A stretch of DNA of 64,000 nt from Elysia chlorotica. Taxonomy: Eukaryota; Mollusca; Gastropoda; Plakobranchidae. The DNA lies in assembly GCA_003991915.1 (NCBI GenBank), contig RQTK01000107.1, positions 715,999-779,998 of the forward strand, read 5' to 3'. The notes beneath the pieces were generated by a model. That model saw nothing but the letters and a program-made list of their open reading frames with translations, did not search any database and was not told the origin of the DNA. Shown here one piece after another: positions 23,301-60,854 of this stretch (its first letter is position 1; every line of letters starts with the position of its first letter). A program made the position numbers and the translations under genes.

Positions 23301-26300
23301 CAAACATTCTGAAACTTATGGATGGAAGTTATAATAATTATTAGCGCTTCAATAAATTAGCTGCTGATGCTGGATGTTAGCAAAGAAGCTGACTAACCAA
23401 TATCTTCATTAAACAAGGTGAGTGATTTCGGTGTGCACATATCCTTTGTAATATAATGTTATAATATCCTTTATGTTGTAAAATATTACAAAGTAAGCCT
23501 TTTGACATTTTATATTGATGTTAATAAAATGCCTATTTTGAAAGAGTATATCGTCACAATTGTGTGGCAGTTGTACTTGTAGGCGTTTTATTTTGTTGCC
23601 AACCATCACAATGTGAGTTTATAACCTTGGGCATTAACAGCTTAAATATGGTGACCATGCTTTCATTAAAACTTAGCATAATACCAAGCTGTTCTAACTT
23701 ATAAGGCTATGGGTGTAAGTGCAATGACAATGGTCTTTATTACGAACTAATACCAGTACTTAACTATTGAATATTTTACATTTTTAAGTGGTTCATATCC
23801 CAAAGCTCTCTTTCCTCCCTTCTGGTATTAAATATCAGTCTTCTTAAACTCCTACAGTGGTATTTTTTATCTTTTCTCTTTTTTTCTGATAAGTGATATT
23901 GACTACATTGCAGTGGAAACCTTGTACATTGCAATTTGAATTACTTGAGATCGGATTAAAATTTGAAATAGCTTGCAATGCAATTGGATCAAAAGTTAAA
24001 ATAAGAGGATTCAAATTACTTCAAAATTGTTTAGTTTTTTTAATACTGTGCAAATTTGCAATCTGCCTAAGATAAACCACTTGGGGACAGCCTAAATGTT
24101 ATCTTGAGTGTATATTAAACAGTGACTGTAAAGTGAAAAAAAGGAATTGGTATTGGTCCCATTGGTGCCTCTAAAATAGTTTATTTTATACAGGCTTTAT
24201 CTTGAACGGATTCCACCGTGTAAACAACAGCTACTAACCTTATTGAGATTTTATTCTAACACAGCCAAAGAGAAAAAGCTTATCCTGTCCAGTTTCAAAA
24301 TTCAGTTTGTGAAGAATTTGAATTGTCAGACATCATTGTTTCTTAACTTTTCCTCTGTACATTGTATTTTTCTCTTATTCTTGAAATGAAATTTTGATAT
24401 TTCCAGTTTTCTACAAAGATCAGTTGACTCACTTGGATCTGCTAATTTATTTCTCGAATTTTTTTTTTTTAAACAACAGTAATTGTCTTCAGAAAGTCTT
24501 TTTTTTAATGTTACTGTTTCTGAAGTTTCTTAAATAAATAAAATCAAATAAGCCTCTACTTATATTTTTTTAATTTTCTTCTTTCGTTAATTATACAAAA
24601 ATTATGTACTTAAGGAATGCGATGATTAGAACCTTAAATGTATAATTAAAACTTTTAATATTATGCTCTCTTTTTTACATTTTGTTACCGCTATTGTTAA
24701 GAAATTCTTTGAAACTACAATTCTACATTTAGTTTTTGTGCAAAACGTCAAAGATTTAACTCATTTTAACTTGAAGTTGATACATCCTTGTAATACATGT
24801 ATCTGAGAAAAAAAACGTGTTTCTTATTGTTCAGTTAAAGATGTTAAAAAAATTGTATTGGTAATGGTATAGATCTTATAACTTGCATCTATATGAATAA
24901 GTTTAAAAGAATTAAAAAATCTTCAACTGTATACGGTACATGTATAAATTATAATTTACCCAAATTTTTCCCAAAAATCTCTTTCCTGATCTTCAAATTT
25001 TGCTCTTGTACTGTTGTAGTCATACCATATATTAGTAGACTTTTTTTTTCAGTTTCAATGTCACTACATCATGTACATGTATTATAATTAAGTACCATAA
25101 ACTTAACATCATTTAATTGTCAACACCACATTGTCTGTTCATTGTTCCCATTTCCTTGATTTTACCTTCTTTAAATCAATTATCTTATTTTAAACTTTCT
25201 ACTTCACTAAAAAAAATTGTGCATCTTCTTAAATTAATATATAGACTAGATGCCAATATCATTGGAGCTCACTAATATGTCCCTATTGGCATTATAGTTT
25301 TTATACTATAGCAGTAGTATTGTGACAATGAAGGGGATTTCATGATTTATCAGTAGTCTTTTTTTTTTTTTAATATGAATTATTCGATCATAACCAAAAG
25401 AAAGAGAAGAAAAAATCAGATGTTACCCGTTTGATACTTTAAAGTTGCACACATTTGTGGTTAAGATGTAGTAAAACCTACAATTTGGGAAATGACAAAA
25501 ATTCTGGCTTGGTCTCTACATAATTTTGGCGGTGTGGAATGTGTACTCACATCTACATACAGGTGACTCTAAGAAAATAAACATGTATCAATACACATTT
25601 CGTAATGTTTCTTAATCTTTTGAAAAATTTGGTACTGTGTTTTCTGTATGTCCTGAAATTATTTTAGAATTTTACACTGTTAAAGTCATAGTTATTAAAA
25701 GTATTTACATTGGTCTAATCTAAAATAACATAGAATTAGAACCTAGCAACATCATCTCTTCCCTTCTAATATTACCGAAAAAGAATTTATGTTTTATTGA
25801 TCTGAATATTTCTTCTTTTTTTTTTGATAATATAAAACAATAACCATTCCTAATTGAATTTTTTTTTTTTTTTTTGCAAACCAGTACACATTGTAATTTG
25901 TATTACCATTGTGTTTTCGGTAATTTACACGTGGGTCTCTACTCAGTACTGCCCTTGAGGCAGGGCACCCAAGCAAACTCTTATGGCTGTTGTGTTAAAT
26001 CTAGGGGGCTGAAATGTGACAGCATAATAACTTTTTATTTAACTATAGAAATCAAGTTGTGTAACCATACATCATTTAAAATTAAATGTATAGGGATTAC
26101 CCTCAGGCCAATTCTAGTCAAACAGAAACTTTTTCTAGTGTCAACAAAAATAATGCTGGCCCAATTTTTCAAGCATTTACTAGTACTGTTTGTTTTCATT
26201 CCAACTACTGATGTACTGTAGACACTGGCATCTCGTGTTTAGTTTACGCCAAATATTGATTAAGTTGGTACTCCATGGTCATCACTTCAAATAGATAAAA

Positions 26301-27900
26301 ATTGTTTGTTGCCTGTGTTCACGCCATGATTAAGTGAAGAGATCAAAGGCTTTTGAAGTTTGAGAGAACCTAAGCTAGAAATTTGAGATTGAAAGGAAAA
26401 ATACCACAGGAGGTTGACAGACAAGCAGACAAGATGAATTTGCAAAAAAATGTGAGCTTATGAAAAAAGATATAATAAAACTGTAGAATGCTGACAAGAT
26501 GAGTTGGAGACACCAACAAGTTACCATGTTTAAAAAGATATTCAGAGATCATGCCAAAATGAATCACTCAGGCTTAGCAATGGGAACCTGCAATATTGCA
26601 GCCTCACGAAATTATGTAGACCCTTGAAAAGTTAAAGACAACCAAATTTTTGGTGAATTTTAATGTCTACACGTAGCAACATTTGTGCCTACTGGTATGG
26701 TCACACATTCCTGCTGAGCTGACCATAACATCCACAGGAAATTACAACTCAGATTAAACAATCTAACTCCTCAATTTTCAATACATGTTCAGTGTAGTTT
26801 GTTGGATACATGGTTCAGTGAATATCTGTTCGTTGAATGTAGGGTTTCCCCCAAGTTTGTTGTATTCGAGTTCTACTGTATTTATTAACCTAGATCAGAA
26901 ATAGAAGTAAAGTTGTCTCTGCCTAGAACCCACTCCTTGTGAGAAAAGCGGTAACAAGTAATTAGTGGTCAATTTTTAAAGGTTCCCGGAGCTGATTTTA
27001 TTTCTATTGGTTCTTGATTTGTAGGAGTTGTAATGTATGTTTTATACAACATACTTATGGGTCTAAGTGTGGTAATCCTCGAGTAGGTATGGTCCATGTG
27101 TTGATGGAAGGAGTAAAATTTTAAAAAAGGACAATTACATCATTCATTGGCTTGTCTAGCCTGTCCAAAGTGTATTTTTGCAAGGATATCCATCTGTCGA
27201 GCACATTCACTCAACCAACTGTTTTCTTTGTAGAAAAACGTGTAAAATTGGTTTGGAAATATCCCATCATAATTAAAAATAAATAGTATAGTGTCAAACT
27301 AAGCATATATGCAAGCAACAATTTGCTCCAGCATTTTTCAGTATACAGTATGTATAATTAAATATCTTATTATCAGATTTTGAACCACTGTACTGTTAAC
27401 ACAAAACTACACACCTACATTAAAGAGAAACACTTTAAAACATTTTTATGTACTTTATTTTTTGTTCTTTTTCCACATTTTCAACTGTATTTCAATGTAA
27501 CACAAAGTTACGAAGAAGAAAAGTTTAAAATAATAAAACCAGGAAACTATACCAACATAAGTCAAAACACACAACACAATACAAACTGTCACTAAATGAG
27601 GAAAATTTATGATCTCACAATGGAAAATTGTTCAGAAAAGTTTTTAAAAAAAAATCTTTACCTAACAGATTTTAATATTTACCTAACAGATTCTACATGA
27701 AACTAGAAGTAGAAATAAAGCACTTGCTTAGCGCTAAGAAACATTTTGATGCAGCTAAAATTATGAACATCTACTAAACCGTTTTAATTATTGTGAAAAA
27801 TAAAAGCAACTGTTGCATTTTAAAAAAGGTACCAATACATACGTTTTTAGTTTGTATAAGCAAAGTTAAAACTAAATGGAAATCATACTGCCATATTGTA
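23301..27900. other. AT-rich intergenic DNA between convergent genes
   Basis: No exon, RNA gene or clear transposon was recognised. It has frequent homopolymer runs and several AATAAA/TTTATT motifs. Part may be the distal 3' UTR of CELF, whose vertebrate relatives have long 3' UTRs. Confidence 0.4.
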
Positions 27901-29898
27901 GAGGAGGTTCAAGACAACATGACAAATGACAAACATTTGAAGTGTTACCTCCATGTTCAAGTCACACTTCAATGTTTTAACTGACAATTTATACAAACAT
28001 ACAACACAGTCCGTTGCATGGTCATAATAGTGAAACATTTTCACTACTATACCAAAGTCACTTCTTGATTGTCAATAACTAAGAGATGATGAGCTTGAAA
28101 ATAAGTAAATAATAAAATAATTTCCATCTTTTTTACCAAGTTGGGGGGGTGGGGGAATTAATGATTCATTCTCTTCTGTATGCTCTTGCACAGACGCAAA
28201 TACCTTGCAAGTCCCTAAAGTAGGTTTCTAAAATCTCATATGCAATGCAGGGGAAAACAGAGTTACAACACAGTTTGTTTCTTCAAAGCTTAATAAACAG
28301 TGAAATTTAAGCAGAACAATTTTAAGCACAGCAAACAATGAATTGAAGAATACAATCATATAAGCTAATATTAAAAACTGCAAGAATAATATTTGTATTA
28401 ATAAATGTAGTAATAATGATTAAACAAATACACTCATAATAATCCTGTTAAGGTTTTTAAAAAAATGAAATGTCAAAGAAACACTGAGAATTCCATTGAA
28501 CCTAGTGCTTCTGTAACTGACATTTTTTTGTGTAAACTTCTTGTTTTTACCATGTTCCTAAAAGTATTAACTGCGCTAGAAAATGGTCATTTAAAAAATA
28601 ATTTCAGCTATTAGTTTCAAAGAGCAGTCACTGGTAATTTCAGACTACTTTAAGGAAAGGCTAAGAAATTCTAAATCATATTTAAAAAAAACTATGTAAT
28701 ATTTCATAATGAAATTTTAAAAAATATTTGAACATTAGGAGACAACCAAGAAAATAGCACAATGCGCCCCGATAAGGGGATACACTTCATGAAAACTACA
28801 AGAGAACCAACAAACAGTGAAACCAAGATTTGAAAAAAACGTGACAAGAAAGCAATTGACCAATGAGAACTGGCTGCGGGACAAACGGACAGTGAAGAAA
28901 ACAAATGCACGGATGGGGACGCAGCACGGACGCACGACGACGCCACAGGGACACAGGAGACACACGCCATGTCACGCCAGACGCCACTGTGTCCTCTACA
29001 TAGAGAGAGAGAAAACATTACAGCATTACAGGTTAGTTGATATACCACATTTTACCTGTTCAGTTACAAATAAGATGAAACATAAAAAATAATAGAGGGT
29101 CATAAAGAGCATTCTTGGACTCTGTTTCACATGTGTATTATACAGTATATACAGATTATTCATACTTTGAATCTAGGCTCTCATGTGAAATAAAAAATAT
29201 TTACCACATGTAAATAGTGAATTTATTAACATATTTTCTTTGTATATCAGTCATTTAACCAATCACAGTAATTTCAAATAAGCTTCTGTACATTTACAAT
29301 TTATGTGAATATGGCAGCATTAAGGGGTTCACATTCAAGTTGGTAAGAAAACCTTTTTCTATTGCACTTGGATTTTGGCACAACATGAATCAGTCTTGAA
29401 AATTAAGTGGAGAATTTTTTTAAACAAGTAAATAAAAAGATCATTTTGTTCACATGTTTGTTGAGGCACATCATAAAAAAGATAAACCAGCTTTTAGAAA
29501 TCAGAAGTTCACTGTGCGGACACAAATCTTTAAGCAATTTTTTTAAAATCTATTAAAGGCTTGCATTGTTTTGTTTTTTTTAAATCGATTTTTTTATATT
29601 ACCCATGGCCTTATCGGTATAAAATATTTCGATGTCTACACTTTTTTTCTTACAGAAAAGTCTGCTGAACAAAAAATAATTTTGTTATCTTTCTTGAACT
29701 TGATTGATTGACAATGGGGTAACATCTCCACCCATTATCCCCAAGATATTTTATATAGCTGTAACTAAGGGACAATACACCAAAAATATAAAATAAAAAA
29801 AGTTAGGTGTGGATGGTTAGAAAGAACGCTCATATAAGATCAAGCTCTGCTCTTTCTCACCTTTCCCCCCTGTCCAGCTCGCTCCGGTAGCTGTCAGT
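27900..29898 (-). other. Probable CELF 3' UTR
   Basis: Directly downstream of the CELF stop codon, with no coding potential and no repeat head. It contains a GC- and GU-rich island at 28870-28995 (transcript sense has many UGU, GUGU and GUC motifs) in otherwise AT-rich DNA. Parts of this stretch are copied at 37901-38238. The 3' end was not determined. Confidence 0.45.
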
Positions 29899-55492
<25,594 letters not shown>

Positions 55493-55654
55493 GGTTCTGC
55501 AAGTGAAATTTAATCAGGCATATTAATTTAAATAATACGCTCCCATCTTTCTTATCCATGCACTGTTCAAAATTCTTAAACAAGGATAACAGACTTAGAC
55601 GATACTAAATAACCAAGACATATATGGAACATCCATATTCCAACCAGTAGGGAA

Positions 55655-55735
55655 CGCAACAGCCAAGATTTGAACTCGGGACCTTTTGCGTCGGAAGCCG
55701 ATGTTCTACCCCTGAACCACCTCGCCCCCCGCGCT
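55655..55735 (-). mobile_element. tRNA-like SINE head in CELF 5' intron
   Basis: On the minus strand GGGGCGAGGTGGTTCAGGGG, TAGAACATCGGCTTCCGACG and AGGTCCCGAGTTCAAATC give A and B boxes in the right order and spacing. No CCA-ready acceptor stem pairs cleanly, so it is a SINE head, not a functional tRNA. It resembles the head at 40266. Confidence 0.75.
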
Positions 55736-56479
55736 GTGGAGTGAATCTAAATGTCACAGGCTATGAAAGAGTATTCAGGAGGTAGCCTACGGTGCTTTCA
55801 TCAGGATGCTAGATGGAAAAGCGGGAGTTTTGGGTGGTTGCCATAAAAGGGGTAGGAGTGGGTTGTGTTAGGCTTGCCTTTTGCCTTCTAAGCCTAGAGA
55901 AGTGTGAACTGTCACTTTAAAAAATAATCTCAGTGAGTTGACTGTTGTGAGTGAAACATTTCAGGGGCTTTAGTTTAGATTTAGATTCTAGTCTGTCTTG
56001 GAGTGTATTGTCTAGAGTGGATCATCATCTAAATTTCTACCTTAGGATACATGATTGCACATAGACCTTTCCTTCTACAAACCTGCTGCTGTAGACTAAC
56101 TACGTTTGACACCTGAATTATGTGAATACAACCACATTTCCCTCCTCGAGATCTAGATATTGGCTAGATCTATAACCGCCATGTACACAGGAAGGGCCAA
56201 AGTGGGTAAGGAATACCGCTCCATACAGCTCTACCATTACGAGTAGATCTAGATCTAGATCTTAGATTTAAGTCGGGATCTCGATCCACTCTAGTCTATG
56301 TGGGCCTATTAAGAGCATCTGGCACTCCTTGAGTTTTGTGGTCCCTAATCTGTGGGCGATCAAAATGGCTTGGTGGGCTGGGTGGGTAGGATTCGATTAC
56401 ATGGGAGTTAGTCAAACTGTGAAAAGAGAGGGAGGGAGAGAGATAAAGAGAGACATACAGACAGAGCAAGCCAGTGTGA

Positions 56480-56660
56480 GAGACAGAGAGCATCTAAATT
56501 GGGTTTGTATCTGGGCTACATCTTATCTAGATCTAGCGCCGGTACTCCGTCCATAATATTCATCTAATTTTTTAAACTGAACCCGCTCTAATGTGAAGAC
56601 TCAAGTCATAGTGGACCGACGTAAGGCTACCGGCACATTAGATCTATACCGGTATATCTA
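56480..56660. other. Cluster of TAGATCTAGATC-type motifs
   Basis: Runs of overlapping TCTAGA and AGATCT occur here and at 56150-56170, 56240-56265, 16048-16062, 34243-34263, 43660-43680 and 60090-60310. The motif is a genome-wide compositional feature in this window, found in and outside transposons. Confidence 0.6.
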
Positions 56661-56825
56661 GATAGATAAAATGTTATGTCACAATGTCAATGGGTGAATA
56701 GGTTCCATTTGAACCAAGGACAGGGTGTGTCCAGATTTTAGGGCCCATAATTTTCATGTATGATAAGAAGTGATTTCAATTATCTTGACAACAAGAAGGT
56801 GTAAAGTGCGGCTTTAAACACTCAC

Positions 56826-56889
56826 CTAGCTTCCACGTGTAAACAAAGGACGCACAAGACACCACAAACATACACTGAACGCAACGAAA
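56826..56889 (-). promoter_or_regulatory. CELF1/2: CELF noncoding first exon and shared promoter zone
   Basis: On the minus strand GGAAGCTAG|GTGAGTG is a strong donor ending at 56826, in the right phase-free position to splice to the acceptor before the CELF ATG (55497). The exon start was not determined. The same 70 bp is the leader of the + strand MADG candidate. A GC-containing, low-repeat stretch in AT-rich DNA fits a compact promoter. Confidence 0.5.
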
Positions 56890-57475
56890 ATGGCGGACGG
56901 TAAGTGTGTGTGAAGACGGAAGGGCTACATTCACATACCACAATGCCGTAGTTTGCCAGGCAGGCTTCGTGGTTTTCTTTTGGAATTCGTGAATTTAAGC
57001 TTAGCCTAGTCTATAATTGCTATATATTTTAGGCCTACATGTTTACTTAATGGTCGCGCAGTAGATAATTATAGTTTAGTCAATCCGTTTATAAAAAGGC
57101 ATAATAAGCTTAATTTACTTAAGTGATTGGTTTTAATTATTCATTTGCTATAATATGTCTACCACCCTTAGAAGTTGGATTAAAAAGATCACGTTTCTAT
57201 TCATTAATACAGCAAACCGTTATTACCCACTGTGAAATTAAGCTATAACATGCATAGGTACATTGCAAATTTATTAATTTCGAAACAAAATTTTATTTGG
57301 TTCTGCAGTTCAAATAAAGTGATCAGTCGATAAAGTTGGAGTTTTGGAGAGAAAAAATGTTTAATAATTATTAGGGGCGGAGAAGAATGGCAACTTTTTG
57401 CAACTTGGCATGTATATCTCGAACAGTCGACGAATCTTCGGGCGTGGTACACGTGTTTTTTCGGCTCCAGCCTAG
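56890..57475 (+). CDS. Candidate small + strand gene diverging from CELF
   Basis: Exon 1 (56890-56899) is ATG GCG GAC G with a good start context (ACGAAAATGG) and strong donor G|GTAAGTG. A frame-compatible exon at 57375-57475, after ATAATTATTAG, continues with GG GCG GAG AAG and gives MADGAEKNGNFLQLGMYISN and about 16 more residues, stopping at TAG 57473-57475. The product would be 36 residues if complete; a later donor could extend it into exons not seen. I do not recognise the protein. The acceptor has a poor pyrimidine tract. Exon 1 is more secure than exon 2. Confidence 0.35.
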
Positions 57476-57589
57476 TCCGCAACTTCGCAGTCAGTTCGCA
57501 CACCAGTCCTCAGAATAACGAATTTATAATGACATTTCTGTAGCAAGGAAAGTCAAAAATCTTAATATTGAGCCTTAAACCTTAAATAT

Positions 57590-57660
57590 GCCTCTCTCTT
57601 TCTCTCTATCTATCTATCTCTATCTCTCTCGCTCTCTCTCTCTCTCACACACACTGTCTC
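57590..57660. repeat. (CT/TATC)n low-complexity tract
   Basis: CT- and TATC-rich tract ending in CACACAC; ORFs across it are artefacts. Confidence 0.85.
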
Positions 57661-58508
57661 ACACTCTATCCGTCGATGGACATTCTGTGTATAACTTGAA
57701 CGACTATACCAACTCCTACATCCACCCCAGCCAGACACAGACAATATGCAGCTATCTCTTTTTAGTGGTTTTTCGTTCCTTGAGATACACAAGGATGTCG
57801 AACGACGGATAACAGCTTCCGATGACGGACCGACAATCTGTTTTTTTTTTGCGGCAGGGAGGTCAAATTTGATCCGTTATGGTCTGTGTTGGAAATTCAT
57901 TTTGATACCTTCCGTTTTTATTTAGGTACTACAAACGTATATTATATATATTTTGATTTGTACTATTTGTATTCACTATCCTAAACGTTACTATCTATTC
58001 ATACCTTTTCTAGACTGGGGAATTGGTCATTCCTAATTGTATTGATTTTGATTATTGATCGTTTGCTTATACATGTAGTTTAACAAAGGAGTAGATTTTT
58101 GCGGGAACTTAAAAGTTTCTTCTGACTTACTTCCATTTTTATCGGTTGTTGTCTTTTTACTTTTAGTGTGTATTATACCGCTCTGCATAGGTAGGGAGTA
58201 GTGGCCATTGAACCCAATTGTACATGATGTGATGATATGATATGATATTTTTCAGCATTATTAGGCCTTTTGGCCTTTTGCTGATCTTTTTATTCACAGT
58301 CTTTTGTAGAGTTATTTTGAGTGTCAGTTATCTCCCCTGCCTAAATTAATCTAGATACATTAATACATGTGTTTTTTTCTAGTCACAGTCTAGTCTATTT
58401 TTAAAACTGTTCAATGATGGAGCATTCACAACATGGATGACAGCCTATTCCATATGTCTGTTACTTTAATTTAGAAGAAGTGCTGTCTTAGTTCAGTGTT
58501 TACGTAGA

Positions 58509-59770
58509 CTAAGAAATAGAGGGCATATATACAAGTTGAGAAAATGTCCAGTTTACTCTACATTTTCTCAACTTGTACATATGTCCTCTATTTCTTGTAG
58601 CATCTTCCTTGATAAGAGGCAATCTGACACCATACATTTCATGGGTAAACTTGTAAACTTCTACCATATCTACTATTTTTCTCCTGTACTGCATGCTAGG
58701 AAGACGTAGACTTTCTAATCTCTTTTCGTATGCCAATTCAGCTAAGCCTGGAACCAACTTGGAAGCTCTCCGCAACACACTTTCTATAAGATTTATGTCT
58801 TTCTGGAATCTTGGCGACCATGCTACATTAGCAAACTCCGGATGAGGTGTAACCAGTGCAGTGAACAACACTCTTAGGCTCTGCTTACCTTAAAATTGAT
58901 ATGATCATCTAATCAGCCCAAATATTGTATTCGCCTTAGCCAACAACATGCCTGCTGAATTTGATTTCATTATCTACCATTACACCCAAGTCTTTTTCAC
59001 ATTGTGAAGTTTCCAGTTTTGCTCTATTCTGTGAATAGTGTCATAGTATAGTCATGCTTTGGGTTATTTCTGCCAATGTGTATAACCTTGCATTTATGTG
59101 CATTAAAACGAAGCTGTAGGTTGTCTGCCCAGTCGACCAGTTTGTCTATGTCTGCCTGCATAGCCTGTCTTTCCGATTCTGTCTGGACTGTGGATAAGAC
59201 CTTGGTGTCGTCAGCATACATTGTTCTCCACGATTCTAGGATTCCGGGCAGATCCTTGATAAAAAAATCACAAACAGTACTGGTCCAAGTACACTTCCTT
59301 GGGGGACGCCGCTTGTAACATTTGACCAATCTGAATAAATTCCCTTCACGGATACCCTTTGCTATGTTCCAATGAGGAAATTCCCAACCCAGTTCCGGAC
59401 CTTGCTTTTACTACCATATGACCCAATCTTGGCTATCAGTCTTTGGTGTGGGACAGAATCAAAAGCTTATGCAAAATCTAGATATACTGCATCTACAGAT
59501 CTTCCCATATCCAGTGCTGTAATCCATTTTTCAAGAGTATGCAGCAGATTTGTCGCACACTATCTTTTTTGGGCAAATCCATGTTGGCAAGGTGAGAGAA
59601 GTTTATTTTGTTCTGTATGTTCCATGATTTTATCCCTTAAAATTGATTTCATCACCTTGCAAAATACACTTGTTAAACTGAGTGGCCGATAATTACTTGG
59701 ATTTGATCTATTGCCTTTTTTGAAAAGTGGGGTGATATTAGGCTGTTTCCACGCATCCGGAAGTAAAAAC
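58509..59770 (-). pseudogene. Decayed non-LTR retrotransposon reverse transcriptase
   Basis: Reading right to left, fragments in shifting frames include [56 protein letters not shown] and the catalytic MYADDTKVLS. A C-terminal stretch, FANVAWSPRFQKDINLIESV, follows. The order is that of a Jockey/CR1-superfamily reverse transcriptase. Stops and frameshifts show it is dead; the 5' half (endonuclease, ORF1) is absent, consistent with 5' truncation on insertion. Confidence 0.92.
58511..58596. repeat. 37-bp near-perfect hairpin at the retrotransposon 3' end
   Basis: Arms 58511-58547 and 58560-58596 are inverses with two mismatches (AAGTTGAGAAAATGT, then the spacer CCAGTTTACTCT, then ACATTTTCTCAACTT). 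The right arm is the end of the RT C-terminal coding region; the left arm is an inverted copy of it. Confidence 0.9.
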
Positions 59771-59891
59771 GAGCTCAGATGGTCAACTCTCTAGGATTGC
59801 ACGGACATTAAGGCACGCTACCATAAATTATGAGCTAGTCTTTGGTCTGCAATCAACTTAGAGCTAGGGAGTAAGCTAATGAAATAACCAT

Positions 59892-59912
59892 TATATATAT
59901 ATATATATATCT
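59892..59912. repeat. (AT)n microsatellite
   Basis: About 20 bp AT tract. Confidence 0.85.
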
Positions 59913-60164
59913 ATGTATATATAAAGGCTCGAAGACGGCTCAACCTATGATTATGACATTTTCACAGAAGCTACATCTTACTAAATACTTTGTTTACCTG
60001 GTCCTTTTTTATTGATTTATTTTTTTCATAAGTTTATCATAATTAAACGTAAAATAGTTCGCCTTTAGATTTCCGGATCGTCTTTTATAACTAGATCTAG
60101 GCTTGGTTAGTCAAAGTGTCATTGAACGAACGTTCTAATGGCACTGCTGCCGCTACCGCTGGAC

Positions 60165-60275
60165 TTCAGCAATCTATCTAGATCTAGAATCTAGGCTTAC
60201 TTGAGCAATCTATCTAAATCTAATATCTTGGCTTACTTGAGCAATCTTTCTAGATCTACAATCTGGGCTTAACTA
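60165..60275. repeat. Three ~50-bp tandem units
   Basis: GCAATCTATCTAGATCTAGA...GGCTTACTTGA repeats three times with substitutions. Confidence 0.8.
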
Positions 60276-60369
60276 ATGAAAAGGGTTTTATAGATCTAGA
60301 TTCTATATCTAATATCAAATTCAGCACCTTGATTTTGTCATTGCTTCCAGTTACACCGCACTTGATTGA

Positions 60370-60597
60370 AGGGTGAATTAGCTCATGTGGTATTCAGTTC
60401 GGGAGGTCCGAGGTTCGAGTCCCAGATCAGCAGCTTTTTTTGTTTGTTTTACGATTTTAGTCCCCTGTAACTGGTTGAGTCGGTGTCAGCATAATGTGAC
60501 CGTCTGAGACATTCATGGTATCCCCGCCCTATCTCATGCGTGGCACTGGCAGCCTTAGCGTACATAACTGGGTCGTAGACTAACGTTCGGGATTATT

Positions 60598-60600
<3 letters not shown>
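60370..60600 (+). mobile_element. SINE with tRNA-like head
   Basis: Head: GAATTAGCTCATGTGGTATT (A box) and GGTCCGAGGTTCGAGTCCCA (B box). The body contains TTCATGGTATCCCCGCCCTA and TCTCATGCGTGGCACTGGCA, the same core as at 10990 and 40100, and the element ends in (AT)n at 60603-60628. Confidence 0.8.
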
Positions 60601-60633
<33 letters not shown>

Positions 60634-60654
60634 TTGTTTTTTGTTTTTTTTTAA

Positions 60655-60726
60655 ATCGTGGGATCGAACCGGTGACTTTTCGAAAAGTAGCCCAGCACTC
60701 TAATATTTTACCCAGCTCGTCCCACA
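60655..60726 (-). mobile_element. Second tRNA-like head, opposite strand
   Basis: On the minus strand GGGACGAGCTGGGTAAAATA, TAGAGTGCTGGGCTAC and CACCGGTTCGATCCCAC give A and B boxes. It ends 12 bp from the donor of the exon at 60738. SINE-derived rather than a working tRNA. Confidence 0.7.
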
Positions 60727-60737
60727 TCCTTACTCAC

Positions 60738-60854
60738 CTGTCTGTCGAATCAGAGGAAACAACTACATCCGTTGAAGTTTTGGCCGCTCTGTTTTTTCGC
60801 CTCTTATGTGTCGAAAACTGGGAAAGTGTTTTCTGGCCACCCCTGCTTGATAGC
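60738..60854 (-). CDS. Partial gene exon B (PIP-box-like motif)
   Basis: 117 nt with a strong T-rich acceptor and a near-consensus donor GTGAGTAAGG. The required frame is open throughout. It contains QKTLSQFS, then a basic cluster (HKRRKNRAAK) and a Ser/Thr/Asp tail. Confidence 0.65.

Noticed and set aside
28704-29092. Overlapping ORFs on both strands in the GC-rich island
   Set aside because: Several frames are open because the island lacks stops; the position downstream of the CELF stop and the lack of motifs fit a 3' UTR.
55655-55735. tRNA gene
   Set aside because: A and B boxes are present but the acceptor and anticodon stems do not pair well and a related copy sits in a SINE; treated as a SINE head.
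57243-57503. 86-residue minus-strand ORF
   Set aside because: It overlaps the better-supported plus-strand exon candidate, lacks splice partners and ends in AT-rich sequence.
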